From: Acidobacteriaceae bacterium
GTDB lineage: Bacteria > Acidobacteriota > Terriglobia > Terriglobales > Acidobacteriaceae
DNA: 64,000 bases
Assembly (NCBI GenBank): GCA_025462735.1
Contig: JAOAPC010000009.1
Location: 1 to 64,000 of the forward strand
Direction: 5' to 3'
Shown piece by piece: positions 53,114 through 60,934 of this stretch (positions are counted from its first letter, which is position 1; every line of letters begins with the position of its first letter). A program made the translations under genes and the position numbers. The notes under the pieces were generated by a model. The model had not been told where the DNA came from. It worked only from the letters and a program-made list of their open reading frames with translations, and made no database searches.

Positions 53114-53914
53114 ATGTCCCAAGCACCGCCGATCGTCCTGACCATTGCCGGATTTGACCCGTCGTCGGGTGCCGGCGTCACGGCCGATATCCAGACCATC
53201 GCCGCTCATGGCTGTTATGGGGTTTCGGCAATTACCGCCTTGACGGTTCAGTCCACAGCTGGGGTACGCGAAGTGGTTCCGGTCGATCCCAAGTTGCTTG
53301 CACATACCTTGGAGGAGTTGCAGAGGGATGTGAAGGTCTCTGCGGTACATATCGGAATGCTTGGCAGTAGCCAGGTTGTGTCCGTGGTTGCCGATTTCCT
53401 CAAGGACGCGCGGCTGAAAAACGCAGTCCTGGATCCGGTCTTTGCATCCTCGTCTGGCGCAGCATTGTTGGATAAAGCGGGGATCGCATTAATGGTTCAA
53501 CGGCTTTTACCGCTTGCCGATGTCATCACTCCCAACGTGGACGAGGCTGCAGCCCTGACCGGACTTGAAGTGAAATATCCAGCGCAAATGAAGCTGGCTG
53601 CCAAGCGCCTACACGAAATGGGGGCGAAGTCGGTGGCCGTCACTGGCGGACACCTGGGTCAGGCCATCGATCTGCTTAGCGTTAAGGGGGATCAGGTGCA
53701 AACCTATTGCGCAGACCGTGTGGATTCCCCCAACACGCACGGCACTGGTTGTGCTTTTTCGACCGCGATTGCCTGTCAGTTGGCTTTAGGTCAATCTCTG
53801 CCGATGGCGGTTCTGTTGGCCAAGGCCTACGTCTTAGCCGCGATCAAGCATAGTTATTCGATCGGGCGAGGGCCGGGACCGGTGAATCATATGTGGCGAA
53901 AAGAGGGCTATTAG
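53114..53914 (+). CDS. thiD: ThiD, HMP/HMP-P kinase
   Basis: 266 residues, ribokinase fold. LTIAGFDPSSGAGVTADIQT (substrate-binding start), AITALTVQSTAGV, HIGMLGSS, VLDPVFASSSG, ITPNVDEAAALTG and the nucleotide motif DSPNTHGTGCAFSTAIA near the C-terminus are typical. It phosphorylates hydroxymethylpyrimidine and its phosphate in thiamine synthesis. No other thi genes are adjacent, and no TPP riboswitch is seen. Confidence 0.92.
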   Translation: MSQAPPIVLTIAGFDPSSGAGVTADIQTIAAHGCYGVSAITALTVQSTAGVREVVPVDPKLLAHTLEELQRDVKVSAVHIGMLGSSQVVSVVADFLKDARLKNAVLDPVFASSSGAALLDKAGIALMVQRLLPLADVITPNVDEAAALTGLEVKYPAQMKLAAKRLHEMGAKSVAVTGGHLGQAIDLLSVKGDQVQTYCADRVDSPNTHGTGCAFSTAIACQLALGQSLPMAVLLAKAYVLAAIKHSYSIGRGPGPVNHMWRKEGY

Positions 53915-53930
53915 GAAAAAGACGAGAGAA

Positions 53931-54371
53931 CTACTTCTCGGACTTCCGGCCCTTGAGAAGGATGCCGGCCAAAAACGACGCGCAGGCAACCATCAGCCAC
54001 TGGATGCGCCACAGTTGGACGGCTTCGAAGTCCGCAGTGTCGTGAACGGTGACCAAACCCATGGCTAGCGCGACAATCAGGAACGCAATGCCCAAAAGAA
54101 ACGCACACAGGGAAGGAATCGGCAACCCGAACCAGGCTTTAACACTGCCGAATTCGAGCGCTCGCAGGAAACCGAGGTGTTTTGTCCAGCTTCGGGAGGG
54201 GACTATCTCCGCGCGGTGACGGTTGGAGCCGCAGACATGACAAAACGCAGCGCCGACCATAAACTCGGTTCCGCAACGCCTACAAGACTCGGCTAAGTTT
54301 GTCGCAGTGGGGGGCTGAGACAGGGGAGGGCGCCAAAACTCCTGATGGGCGTCGCGGACCGCGTCACTCAT
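53931..54371 (-). CDS. Zinc-ribbon membrane protein, unknown function
   Basis: 146 residues from ATG at 54371 (an upstream ATG at 54404 is possible). A zinc ribbon at about 30-50 (SCRRCGTEFM ... CHVCGSNRH) is followed by two membrane segments: IPSLCAFLLGIAFLIVALAM and RIQWLMVACASFLAGILL. The tail is basic (KGRKSEK). This is a common bacterial layout for small membrane proteins of unknown function. It is convergent with thiD, 17 bp apart. Confidence 0.65.
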   Translation of the reverse strand: MSDAVRDAHQEFWRPPLSQPPTATNLAESCRRCGTEFMVGAAFCHVCGSNRHRAEIVPSRSWTKHLGFLRALEFGSVKAWFGLPIPSLCAFLLGIAFLIVALAMGLVTVHDTADFEAVQLWRIQWLMVACASFLAGILLKGRKSEK

Positions 54372-54577
54372 AAAGTTCCTGAGGTTCTTGAAATCGCACG
54401 TCACATTCCAAAGCTTTGATTGAGCAACTCCATTTGTTGGCGGTAGTTAGCTTTTGTATATACCGGAACAGAAACTTGGAGTCGAGCAAGAATTACTCTG
54501 ATAGTGCAAAGTTTCTAAATAGAGGAGACAAAAAGAGCGAACCTGACTGGAGTTGAGACGAATCGGTTTAGCGTCGA

Positions 54578-55897
54578 TTGTGTTTCTCAGATAAACTTTC
54601 AGATAGTTGCTGCTTGGGTTCAACGGGTTTTCTTTTGTCCTTCCGCATCGCATCTCGTGCTTTGCTGGCCATAGTCTTCGCCGGCGGCTGCGCCTTGGCA
54701 CAGCGATCTGATAGTGCAATCCCGTCTTTAAATTCAAAGACCGCTTCCGAGATAACAAAACCATCAGGTGCCCGCCTCACTCTCCGATCCAAAGAACCGC
54801 TGAACGCGCAGGCATTCGAGCATTTCTATGACATGGAATATGAGCGCTCGATCCAGGAGTTCACGCTCTCGTATCAACGTCATCCGGATGATCCCGACTC
54901 GATCAACCACCTCCTGAACGCCGTGCTCTTCCACGAACTGTACCGCATCGGCGCCTTGAGCGCCGGAGAATACGCGAACGACAGTTTCATCAACGCGCCT
55001 CACGAGCCAGCTGACCCCCGCACTTGTGAGCAGATCAAGTCTCTGGTCCAGAAGGCGCTAGCAAGTGAGAACCGGCGGCTGGAGGCGAACTCCAAGGACG
55101 TGGGGGCGCTTTACGCCCGCGGGGTCACTAAGGCTGAGTTCGCGACCTACACCGCGCTGATCGAGCACGCATGGTTTTCGGCACTGCGGAACGCGGTGTC
55201 TGCGAGGCACGACCACGAAAAAGTGCTCGAGTTGAACCCGAACAACGTCGATGCCAAGCTGATTGTCGGCGCGCACAACTATGTGGTGGGCAATCTTCCA
55301 TGGGCGGTCAAGACAGCGTCAAGCGCAGTGGGACTTGGCGGGAACAAGGAAAAGGGACTGGACTACCTTCACGAAGCTGCCGCCGCCAACGGCGAAACCA
55401 GCGTGGATGCAAAAATTGTGCTGGTTGTGTTTCTACGCCGCGAGCGCCGCTACGATGAATCGCTGCAGATTCTGAGGACGCTCGAGCCGCAGTATCCACA
55501 CAACGTGCTGTTCGCGATGGAAGAAGGAAACTTGCTGAGCACGAAAGGGCAAGGCGGAGAAGCGGCGGCTGTGTATCGCCGGGTATGGCAAGAAGGCCGG
55601 AACGGCCGCTACGCCGGACTGCACTATGAAATCGCAGCGACGGCCCTGGGGGATCTGCTTAGGAGACAGAAGAACTATTCCGCAGCGGCAGCAGCGTACG
55701 AGCAGGTTGGGGAAATTCAGAAACCGGATCTTCAAATTGCACAAAGAGCCGCGCTTGGGGCTGGAGAAATGTATGATTTACTGCAAAAGCGCGATCTCGC
55801 GCTAAAGAAATATGAAGCCGTCGTAGAAGTCGATGCTCATTCGCCCCAGGCTGAAATCGCCCGCAAGCGGATGAAAGAGCCGTATAAAGGCTCGTGA
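54578..55897 (+). CDS. Secreted TPR-repeat protein
   Basis: 439 residues if the TTG at 54578 is used; no ATG fits, so the start is uncertain. A hydrophobic segment ALLAIVFAGGCALAQ suggests a signal peptide. The rest is helical TPR-like repeats: AFEHFYDMEYERSIQEFTLS, HEKVLELNPNNVDAKLIVGA, DESLQILRTLEPQYPHNVLF, AVYRRVWQEG, AAAYEQVGEI and LKKYEAVVEVDAHSPQAEIA. It is probably a periplasmic scaffold. Function unknown; similar proteins are frequent in Acidobacteria. Confidence 0.72.
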   Translation: MCFSDKLSDSCCLGSTGFLLSFRIASRALLAIVFAGGCALAQRSDSAIPSLNSKTASEITKPSGARLTLRSKEPLNAQAFEHFYDMEYERSIQEFTLSYQRHPDDPDSINHLLNAVLFHELYRIGALSAGEYANDSFINAPHEPADPRTCEQIKSLVQKALASENRRLEANSKDVGALYARGVTKAEFATYTALIEHAWFSALRNAVSARHDHEKVLELNPNNVDAKLIVGAHNYVVGNLPWAVKTASSAVGLGGNKEKGLDYLHEAAAANGETSVDAKIVLVVFLRRERRYDESLQILRTLEPQYPHNVLFAMEEGNLLSTKGQGGEAAAVYRRVWQEGRNGRYAGLHYEIAATALGDLLRRQKNYSAAAAAYEQVGEIQKPDLQIAQRAALGAGEMYDLLQKRDLALKKYEAVVEVDAHSPQAEIARKRMKEPYKGS

Positions 55898-55972
55898 ACT
55901 GCATCGCCTTTCGACGGAATTTTCCCGGAACATCTGCGCGAGACGGCGCGTATCCTATGTGGGAGGTGAACC

Positions 55973-56290
55973 ATGTATTGCAATTACTGTGGCAAATCCA
56001 TTCAGGATGACGCCAATGTATGCGCCTATTGCGGGACGCGCATAGGCGGAATTATCGCGCGCAAGCGCCTGGTCCGTCCGCGTGAAGGGCGAAAAATTGC
56101 CGGCGTCTGCCTCGGCGTGGCTGAGTACTTTGATTTAGACGTGACCATTGTCCGACTGGTCTGGCTAATTGCATCGGTTGTGACCGGCATAGGTCTGTTG
56201 TCGTATCCCATCGCCTGGATCGTAATGCCGGAAGAGCCGTACCGGCTCCCGGCAAATGTGCCGTCCGGCCAGGTGGTTACGAACTCCTGA
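55973..56290 (+). CDS. Zinc-ribbon PspC-domain membrane protein
   Basis: 105 residues. N-terminal zinc ribbon (MYCNYCGKSIQDDANVCAYCG, four Cys), basic linker (RKRLVRPREGRKI), then the PspC domain: AGVCLGVAEYFDLDVTIVRL, a membrane helix VWLIASVVTGIGLLSYPIAW, ending IVMPEEP. PspC proteins sense or relay membrane stress. GGAGG precedes ATG. The next small membrane gene follows by eight bases. Confidence 0.88.
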   Translation: MYCNYCGKSIQDDANVCAYCGTRIGGIIARKRLVRPREGRKIAGVCLGVAEYFDLDVTIVRLVWLIASVVTGIGLLSYPIAWIVMPEEPYRLPANVPSGQVVTNS

Positions 56291-56298
56291 GGCTGTGT

Positions 56299-56571
56299 AT
56301 GCTGAAGCGAAGTTCGCGGTTCCTAAAGATTTTTTTTAGTGCCTTAGGGCGTTGCTTTCTCGAAGGCGCGGTGTCCGATACACCAGATGTCTTGGGTGAA
56401 GGCGTTGGCGGAGTTGTGGCACTGCTAATTACGGCAGCCGCTTGCGCCTGTGTCGTCTGTCTTTTCTATGGATTCTTCCAAGTCGCTTACGAACTTATGT
56501 TCGACCCGAACGCGGCCGATGTTGCCTCAAGATTGGCCGGTATTTCGATAAGCCCCGAAAAGTGGATGTAG
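56299..56571 (+). CDS. Small membrane protein next to PspC-like gene
   Basis: 90 residues. A hydrophilic, basic start (MLKRSSRFLKIFFSALGRCF) is followed by one long hydrophobic stretch (VVALLITAAACACVVCLFYG) and a short acidic tail. I do not recognise the family. It starts eight bases after the PspC-like gene with no clear ribosome site, so translational coupling is likely if real. Confidence 0.5.
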   Translation: MLKRSSRFLKIFFSALGRCFLEGAVSDTPDVLGEGVGGVVALLITAAACACVVCLFYGFFQVAYELMFDPNAADVASRLAGISISPEKWM

Positions 56572-56664
56572 TCGGTACGAGGTTGTACGGGCGAGGACGC
56601 CCGTACCTCCACAATTCATTCGGGAAGGGCGAGCTCAATACAACGAGCCCAATATAATTTCGAA

Positions 56665-57465
56665 ATGCAAAAGATCGTAAGTGACGACGCCGAGATTTTC
56701 TACGACGTAGCCGGCGCCGGGCCACCCGTTATCTTGCTGCACCCCTTCCCCTCGAATCACGAATTCTGGCTGCCTGTCGCGGCATATTTATCGTCACGAT
56801 ACCAGCTCATCATGCCTGATCTGCGCGGCCATGGTCGCTCCGCCCTTGGCGATGGTCCGGCGACCATGCAGAAGCACACCTCCGATGTTGCCGGGGTTAT
56901 GACCGATGCCGGTGTTGACCGCGCGCCGCTGATCGGAGTCTCGATCGGCGGCTACACGCTTTTTGAATTCTGGCGGCGGTTCCGCGATCGGGTGAGCGGG
57001 TTGGTTCTTTGCAACACCAAAGCTCAAGCGGACACAGCCGAAGCCCGCGCTTCGCGCCTGGAAGCCGCCAACGATGTGCTGCAACGCGGCACTGAGCCAT
57101 TCTTCGAAAGCATGTTGCCGAAATTACTAGGCGAAACTACCCGGCAGTCTCGACCTGACCTGGTCGAAGGCGCGCTTCGCCTGATGCGCCAGATGTCCGC
57201 AGAAGACGTCGCGGGAGTGCAGCGCGGTATGGCGGAGCGTCCGAATTCGATCTCGACGCTGAAAACTATTAATGCGCCAGTGTTAATCATCACTGGAGAT
57301 GAGGACATTTTGACAGGCATTCCCGAAGCTGAGTTGATGAAGCAAAACATCGCCGGCAGCCAGATGAAAGTGATCGGCAAAGCCGGGCATTACTCGCCCT
57401 GGGAACAGCCGGAAGAAGCAGGGAGGCTACTAAGGCAGTTTCTGGATTCGATGACGCGCGGCTGA
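56665..57465 (+). CDS. Alpha/beta hydrolase
   Basis: 266 residues, AB_hydrolase_1 fold. Oxyanion region ILLHPFPSNHEFW, DLRGHGRS, nucleophile in LIGVSIGGYTLFEFW, Asp in ITGDEDILTG and His in GKAGHYSPWEQPE. No signal peptide, so cytoplasmic. Closest in pattern to esterase/lactonase or haloperoxidase-like hydrolases; the substrate cannot be read. It ends 120 bp before aroA. Confidence 0.85.
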   Translation: MQKIVSDDAEIFYDVAGAGPPVILLHPFPSNHEFWLPVAAYLSSRYQLIMPDLRGHGRSALGDGPATMQKHTSDVAGVMTDAGVDRAPLIGVSIGGYTLFEFWRRFRDRVSGLVLCNTKAQADTAEARASRLEAANDVLQRGTEPFFESMLPKLLGETTRQSRPDLVEGALRLMRQMSAEDVAGVQRGMAERPNSISTLKTINAPVLIITGDEDILTGIPEAELMKQNIAGSQMKVIGKAGHYSPWEQPEEAGRLLRQFLDSMTRG

Positions 57466-57585
57466 ATTTGCGAATCCGTGATCCAGCACTGTCCCCGAGA
57501 TTTGTCAACAACCCGAGAGGCTGTGCAGGCGTGTCCGTTCGGCACGGTACCAAGCGCTACCTGTTCCGCTATATTGAAAGAACCG

Positions 57586-58878
57586 ATGCCTGACAAAAAA
57601 TCAGTAGTAATTCGTCCCGCCAAAGGCTTTACGGGCTCGATGAGCCTGCCAGGAGACAAGTCCATCTCCCACCGCTACGCGATGCTGGGCGCAATCGCGG
57701 AGGGCCTAACCAAGCTGGAGAATTTTTCCACCGGGGCTGACTGTGCCAGCACTTTAGAGTGCCTGAAGACATTAGGCGTTAAATGGGAACGGATTGGAGA
57801 CGCGGTTGCAATCTATGGCCACGGTCCAAAACTGAAGGCGCCGGATGCCCCGCTGGATTGCGGAAATTCCGGTTCCACCATTCGCATGCTGAGCGGCATT
57901 CTTGCCGGGCAGAAGTTTACCAGCGAGTTGACCGGCGACGACTCGCTCCGCCGCCGCCCGATGGCACGGATCATTGAGCCCCTGGAAATGATGGGGGCAA
58001 AGACCACGGCAGCAGACGGTGGCCGGGCTCCGCTTAGTATTAGTGGCGGTCGCCTCAAGGCAATTGACTACAAATTGTCGGTTGCGAGCGCACAGGTGAA
58101 AACTTCATTGCTCTTCGCCGGGCTCTATGCCGATGGCACGACCCGGGTAGCCGAACCGATTCAGACCCGCGACCATGGTGAACACGCGCTAGAGGCCTTC
58201 GGCGCACAACTCGAACGGCGCATGAAAGACGTGAGCGTTGCTGGAGGGCAGAAATTGCACGCCATCGAAGCCACTATTCCCGGCGACTTTTCCAGCGCGG
58301 CATTTTTCTTGTGCGCGGCCGGATTGTTTCCCGAGTCGCAGCTCACAATTTCCGGCCTGCTACTGAATCCGACGCGGACTCGTCTGCTGGACTTTCTGAT
58401 CGGGCTTGGGTTGCGAATCACGCCCACGGACCTTCGCGAACAACACGGCGAACTGGTAGGAATGGTGCAGGTACAAGGGGGAGTATTAAAAGGAGCGCGC
58501 GTGGTTGGCGAAGACACTGCCGCGCTGATTGATGAAATTCCGGTGCTGGCAGCAATCGCGCCCTACACGTCAGAGGGAATCGAAATTCGAGATGCCCGCG
58601 AGCTGCGGGTGAAAGAGTCGGACCGAATCGCCAGCGTTGCGACTAATCTGCGGGCAATGGGAGCCAAGGTCGAGGAGTTCGAAGATGGCCTGCGAATTCC
58701 CGGCGGACAGAAGCTGCACGGGGCAAAGCTCGATTCATTCGGAGATCACCGGATCGCCATGGCGTTTGCGGTGGCGGCGCTGCGCGCGGAAGGGAACACC
58801 GAGATCACCGGGGCCGATGCTGCTGTGATTTCCTATCCGGAGTTTTTCAATGCGTTAGAGGGCTTGGTGCAGCGGTAA
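57586..58878 (+). CDS. aroA: AroA, EPSP synthase
   Basis: 430 residues from ATG at 57586; the frame runs to 57478 but the extension does not resemble the family. Key blocks: MSLPGDKSISHRYAMLGAIA, LDCGNSGSTIRMLSG, TGDDSLRRRPMARI, VKESDRIASVATNLR and FGDHRIAMAFAVAA. It joins shikimate-3-phosphate and PEP in chorismate synthesis. GNSGSTIRM, with Gly before the Ser (not the class I LGNAGTAMR), suggests the class II-like type. A strong hairpin follows. Confidence 0.93.
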   Translation: MPDKKSVVIRPAKGFTGSMSLPGDKSISHRYAMLGAIAEGLTKLENFSTGADCASTLECLKTLGVKWERIGDAVAIYGHGPKLKAPDAPLDCGNSGSTIRMLSGILAGQKFTSELTGDDSLRRRPMARIIEPLEMMGAKTTAADGGRAPLSISGGRLKAIDYKLSVASAQVKTSLLFAGLYADGTTRVAEPIQTRDHGEHALEAFGAQLERRMKDVSVAGGQKLHAIEATIPGDFSSAAFFLCAAGLFPESQLTISGLLLNPTRTRLLDFLIGLGLRITPTDLREQHGELVGMVQVQGGVLKGARVVGEDTAALIDEIPVLAAIAPYTSEGIEIRDARELRVKESDRIASVATNLRAMGAKVEEFEDGLRIPGGQKLHGAKLDSFGDHRIAMAFAVAALRAEGNTEITGADAAVISYPEFFNALEGLVQR

Positions 58879-58905
58879 GGCGATCGAAACAAGATTCAAG
58901 GGTGC

Positions 58906-58934
58906 CCCACTTCTCGCGCTTCGCGAGAAGTGGG
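58906..58934. terminator. Terminator between aroA and convergent gene
   Basis: CCCACTTCTCGCG and CGCGAGAAGTGGG form a perfect 13-bp stem with a three-base loop. It is 27 bp after the aroA stop and 20 bp after the end of the convergent secreted-protein gene. Only a weak T-tract (ACATTTCTT) follows on the plus strand. Confidence 0.75.
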
Positions 58935-58954
58935 ACATTTCTTGGTCACCTGCG

Positions 58955-59518
58955 TTACTTAATCTGCTCTGTTTTGCCGTCGTACTTCACGAAGCCGTTC
59001 TTGTGATTTTCCTGATCGACATCCTGGTTGGTGATGGTGCGCGCGGCATGTCGTCCAGTTCGGGCTGAGGCAGATGCGTCAACCGCGCTCGAAGTCTCTT
59101 CTTCCGAGGCGTAGTAGATCCAGGCCCGCGGCGCGGCTTCGGCGCGCTCGTGCTCCCGTTCATGCTCTCGTCGTTCCGAGTACTGCATCTGCGCTATGGG
59201 GACGGGAAGCTGAACTGCGGGAGATGAAATCAGCGGCGTTGTTCCTCCGGCGTACCACACCGGCTGGGTGTAAACCCCGCCTAGGTTTCCGGTGACATTC
59301 GAAAGCGTGGCATTAGTCGCGCCGGCAGTCAGCCCATAAGTGGCATTGCTGGCCCCGACCGGAGCGGCCGAGACGGTTTGAAGCGAAATCTGGGGCGTGG
59401 TCACAAGCGGAATATAAGGTCCACAGCCGTAGTATCCCGCGCGAACTGCGACGGGAGTTTGTGCAAGGGCTACGCACGAGAGCAGAACAACCGCAAACAT
59501 AAGGGACAAAAGACGCAT
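58955..59518 (-). CDS. Secreted low-complexity protein, unknown function
   Basis: 187 residues. Signal peptide MRLLSLMFAVVLLSCVALA. The mature part starts VRAGYYGCGPYIPLVTTP, followed by a Thr/Ala/Asn-rich stretch with repeats of NATxxL (SNATYGLTAGATNATLSNVT), and ends with charged segments (ERREHEREHERAE). I do not recognise the family; similar sequences occur in Acidobacteria as surface proteins (from memory). Envelope location inferred. Confidence 0.65.
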   Translation of the reverse strand: MRLLSLMFAVVLLSCVALAQTPVAVRAGYYGCGPYIPLVTTPQISLQTVSAAPVGASNATYGLTAGATNATLSNVTGNLGGVYTQPVWYAGGTTPLISSPAVQLPVPIAQMQYSERREHEREHERAEAAPRAWIYYASEEETSSAVDASASARTGRHAARTITNQDVDQENHKNGFVKYDGKTEQIK

Positions 59519-59736
59519 ACTACCTCCTGGGGCAAAGCTACAAGCTTCGTAGCAGGTAAGATGCCAGTCCGCCGCGCCGGCAATCAGTACCGAGAGATTT
59601 ACCTGTCTTTGCTGAAGATTTCGGCTTCAGCAGTAGCGGCTACGGAGCCACAGTGCAAACCATTGCGCAAAAGCCGCAGCAGTGTTGTGATTCCGGGCTT
59701 CTCTTGATTTGCGCATGGCACCGGTCTGTGACGAGG

Positions 59737-60759
59737 CTAATTACCGACGTAACGCGCGTAGAGGCTGCGCGCGATGCCCATGTCGGTGGTTCCCTTGATG
59801 ATTGCACGCCCATCTGGGAAGAGCGTCATTTCATATGGCTCTTTCCAGAACTTCAGGATGAAGTCGGTGTGGCGAACGCTGCCGTGTAGCTGAAGTCGCT
59901 TGCTCAAATCGCCAAGATCGACGGGACGACGGTGCTCATGAATCTGCACCGAATTCCGCCCGCAGAGCGTGATGTGTGGGCGCCCCGCTCCCGACAGGTG
60001 AACAAACTCTTTACGTCCGCAGGTGCGGCAATCTGCGTGCGGTTTGTCGGCCGCAACTTCCGCTCGCTGGTTGCTCCACAAATCGTGCGAGAGCAATGTG
60101 GTGCGGAGTTGTTGACGGGCGCCGGTGAGGAGCTTCAAGGCTTCAGTCGCCGCAATCGAAGCGGCCAGGTTCACCGCAGAATTCAGGATTCCGGCGGTGT
60201 CGCAGGTCTCGACTACGCCAGCCGGAGCTTCCGGGAAAAGGCAGGACAGGCAGGCGGTTTCGCCGGGCACAATATTCATGGTGAGGGCATAACTTCCCAC
60301 GGCGGCAACATAAATCCACGGCAGGGAATTCTTCACCGCATAGTCGTTGATCAGATACCGCGTTTCAAAATTGTCCGTGCCGTCCAAAATCAGCTGAACA
60401 CCACCGAGAAGCTGGTCCGCATTCTGGGGGGTCAAATCACTGACCCGGGGTTCAGCGACAACCTGGGAGTTGAATTGCGCGATTTTCCGCGATGCGGCAA
60501 TTGCCTTGGGTACCGACTCGGCGGCATCACTCTCGTCGAAGAGTATTTGCCGCTGAAGGTTGCTGGCCTCGACGTAATCGCGATCAATGATGCGCAGCTT
60601 GCCAAGGCCCGCGCGCGCAAGCAGGGAAGCCAGGGCCGAACCGGTTGCGCCGCAGCCGACGATGGCCACGCGGGATTCCGAAAGCCGTTGCTGGCCTTCG
60701 GCGCCTATCCCTGCAAACAGCACCTGACGCGAGTATCTTTCTTCCAGTCCGGGTTTCAT
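59737..60759 (-). CDS. ThiF/MoeB-type E1-like adenylyltransferase
   Basis: 340 residues. Nucleotide-binding IVGCGATGSALASLLARAG (35-53), IIDRDYVEASNLQRQILF, DGTDNFETRYLINDY, catalytic Cys in VETCDTAGILNSA, and zinc cysteines in CLSC and CRTCG. These are the ThiF/MoeB/HesA signatures. An extra ~80-residue C-terminal domain (IHEHRRPVDLGDLSKRLQLH ... LFPDGRAIIKGTTDMGIAR) looks like a partial sulphur-carrier- or ThiF-associated module. It adenylates the C-terminus of a ubiquitin-like sulphur carrier for thiamine or cofactor synthesis; which one is unknown. Divergent from the Omp85 gene. Confidence 0.85.
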   Translation of the reverse strand: MKPGLEERYSRQVLFAGIGAEGQQRLSESRVAIVGCGATGSALASLLARAGLGKLRIIDRDYVEASNLQRQILFDESDAAESVPKAIAASRKIAQFNSQVVAEPRVSDLTPQNADQLLGGVQLILDGTDNFETRYLINDYAVKNSLPWIYVAAVGSYALTMNIVPGETACLSCLFPEAPAGVVETCDTAGILNSAVNLAASIAATEALKLLTGARQQLRTTLLSHDLWSNQRAEVAADKPHADCRTCGRKEFVHLSGAGRPHITLCGRNSVQIHEHRRPVDLGDLSKRLQLHGSVRHTDFILKFWKEPYEMTLFPDGRAIIKGTTDMGIARSLYARYVGN

Positions 60760-60934
60760 TCAGGAGACCATTCCCACAGCCGCAATGCGCCCCAATCGTC
60801 TGCGAACCACCGTGTCTACTTTAGTTGCGCCGCGCGACATTTATTATAAGTGGCGAGGGCACGAGAGTTGCGCGAACCGCGTACCCGCGCGCATTGGGCC
60901 GTTCAGTTTTCCAGAGCACAACGCAGGAGTGTTT

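Noticed and set aside
59611-59631. Terminator after the ThiF-like gene
   Set aside because: GCTGAAG/CTTCAGC can pair with a 7-base loop, but no T-tract follows on either strand and it is over 100 bp from the stop.
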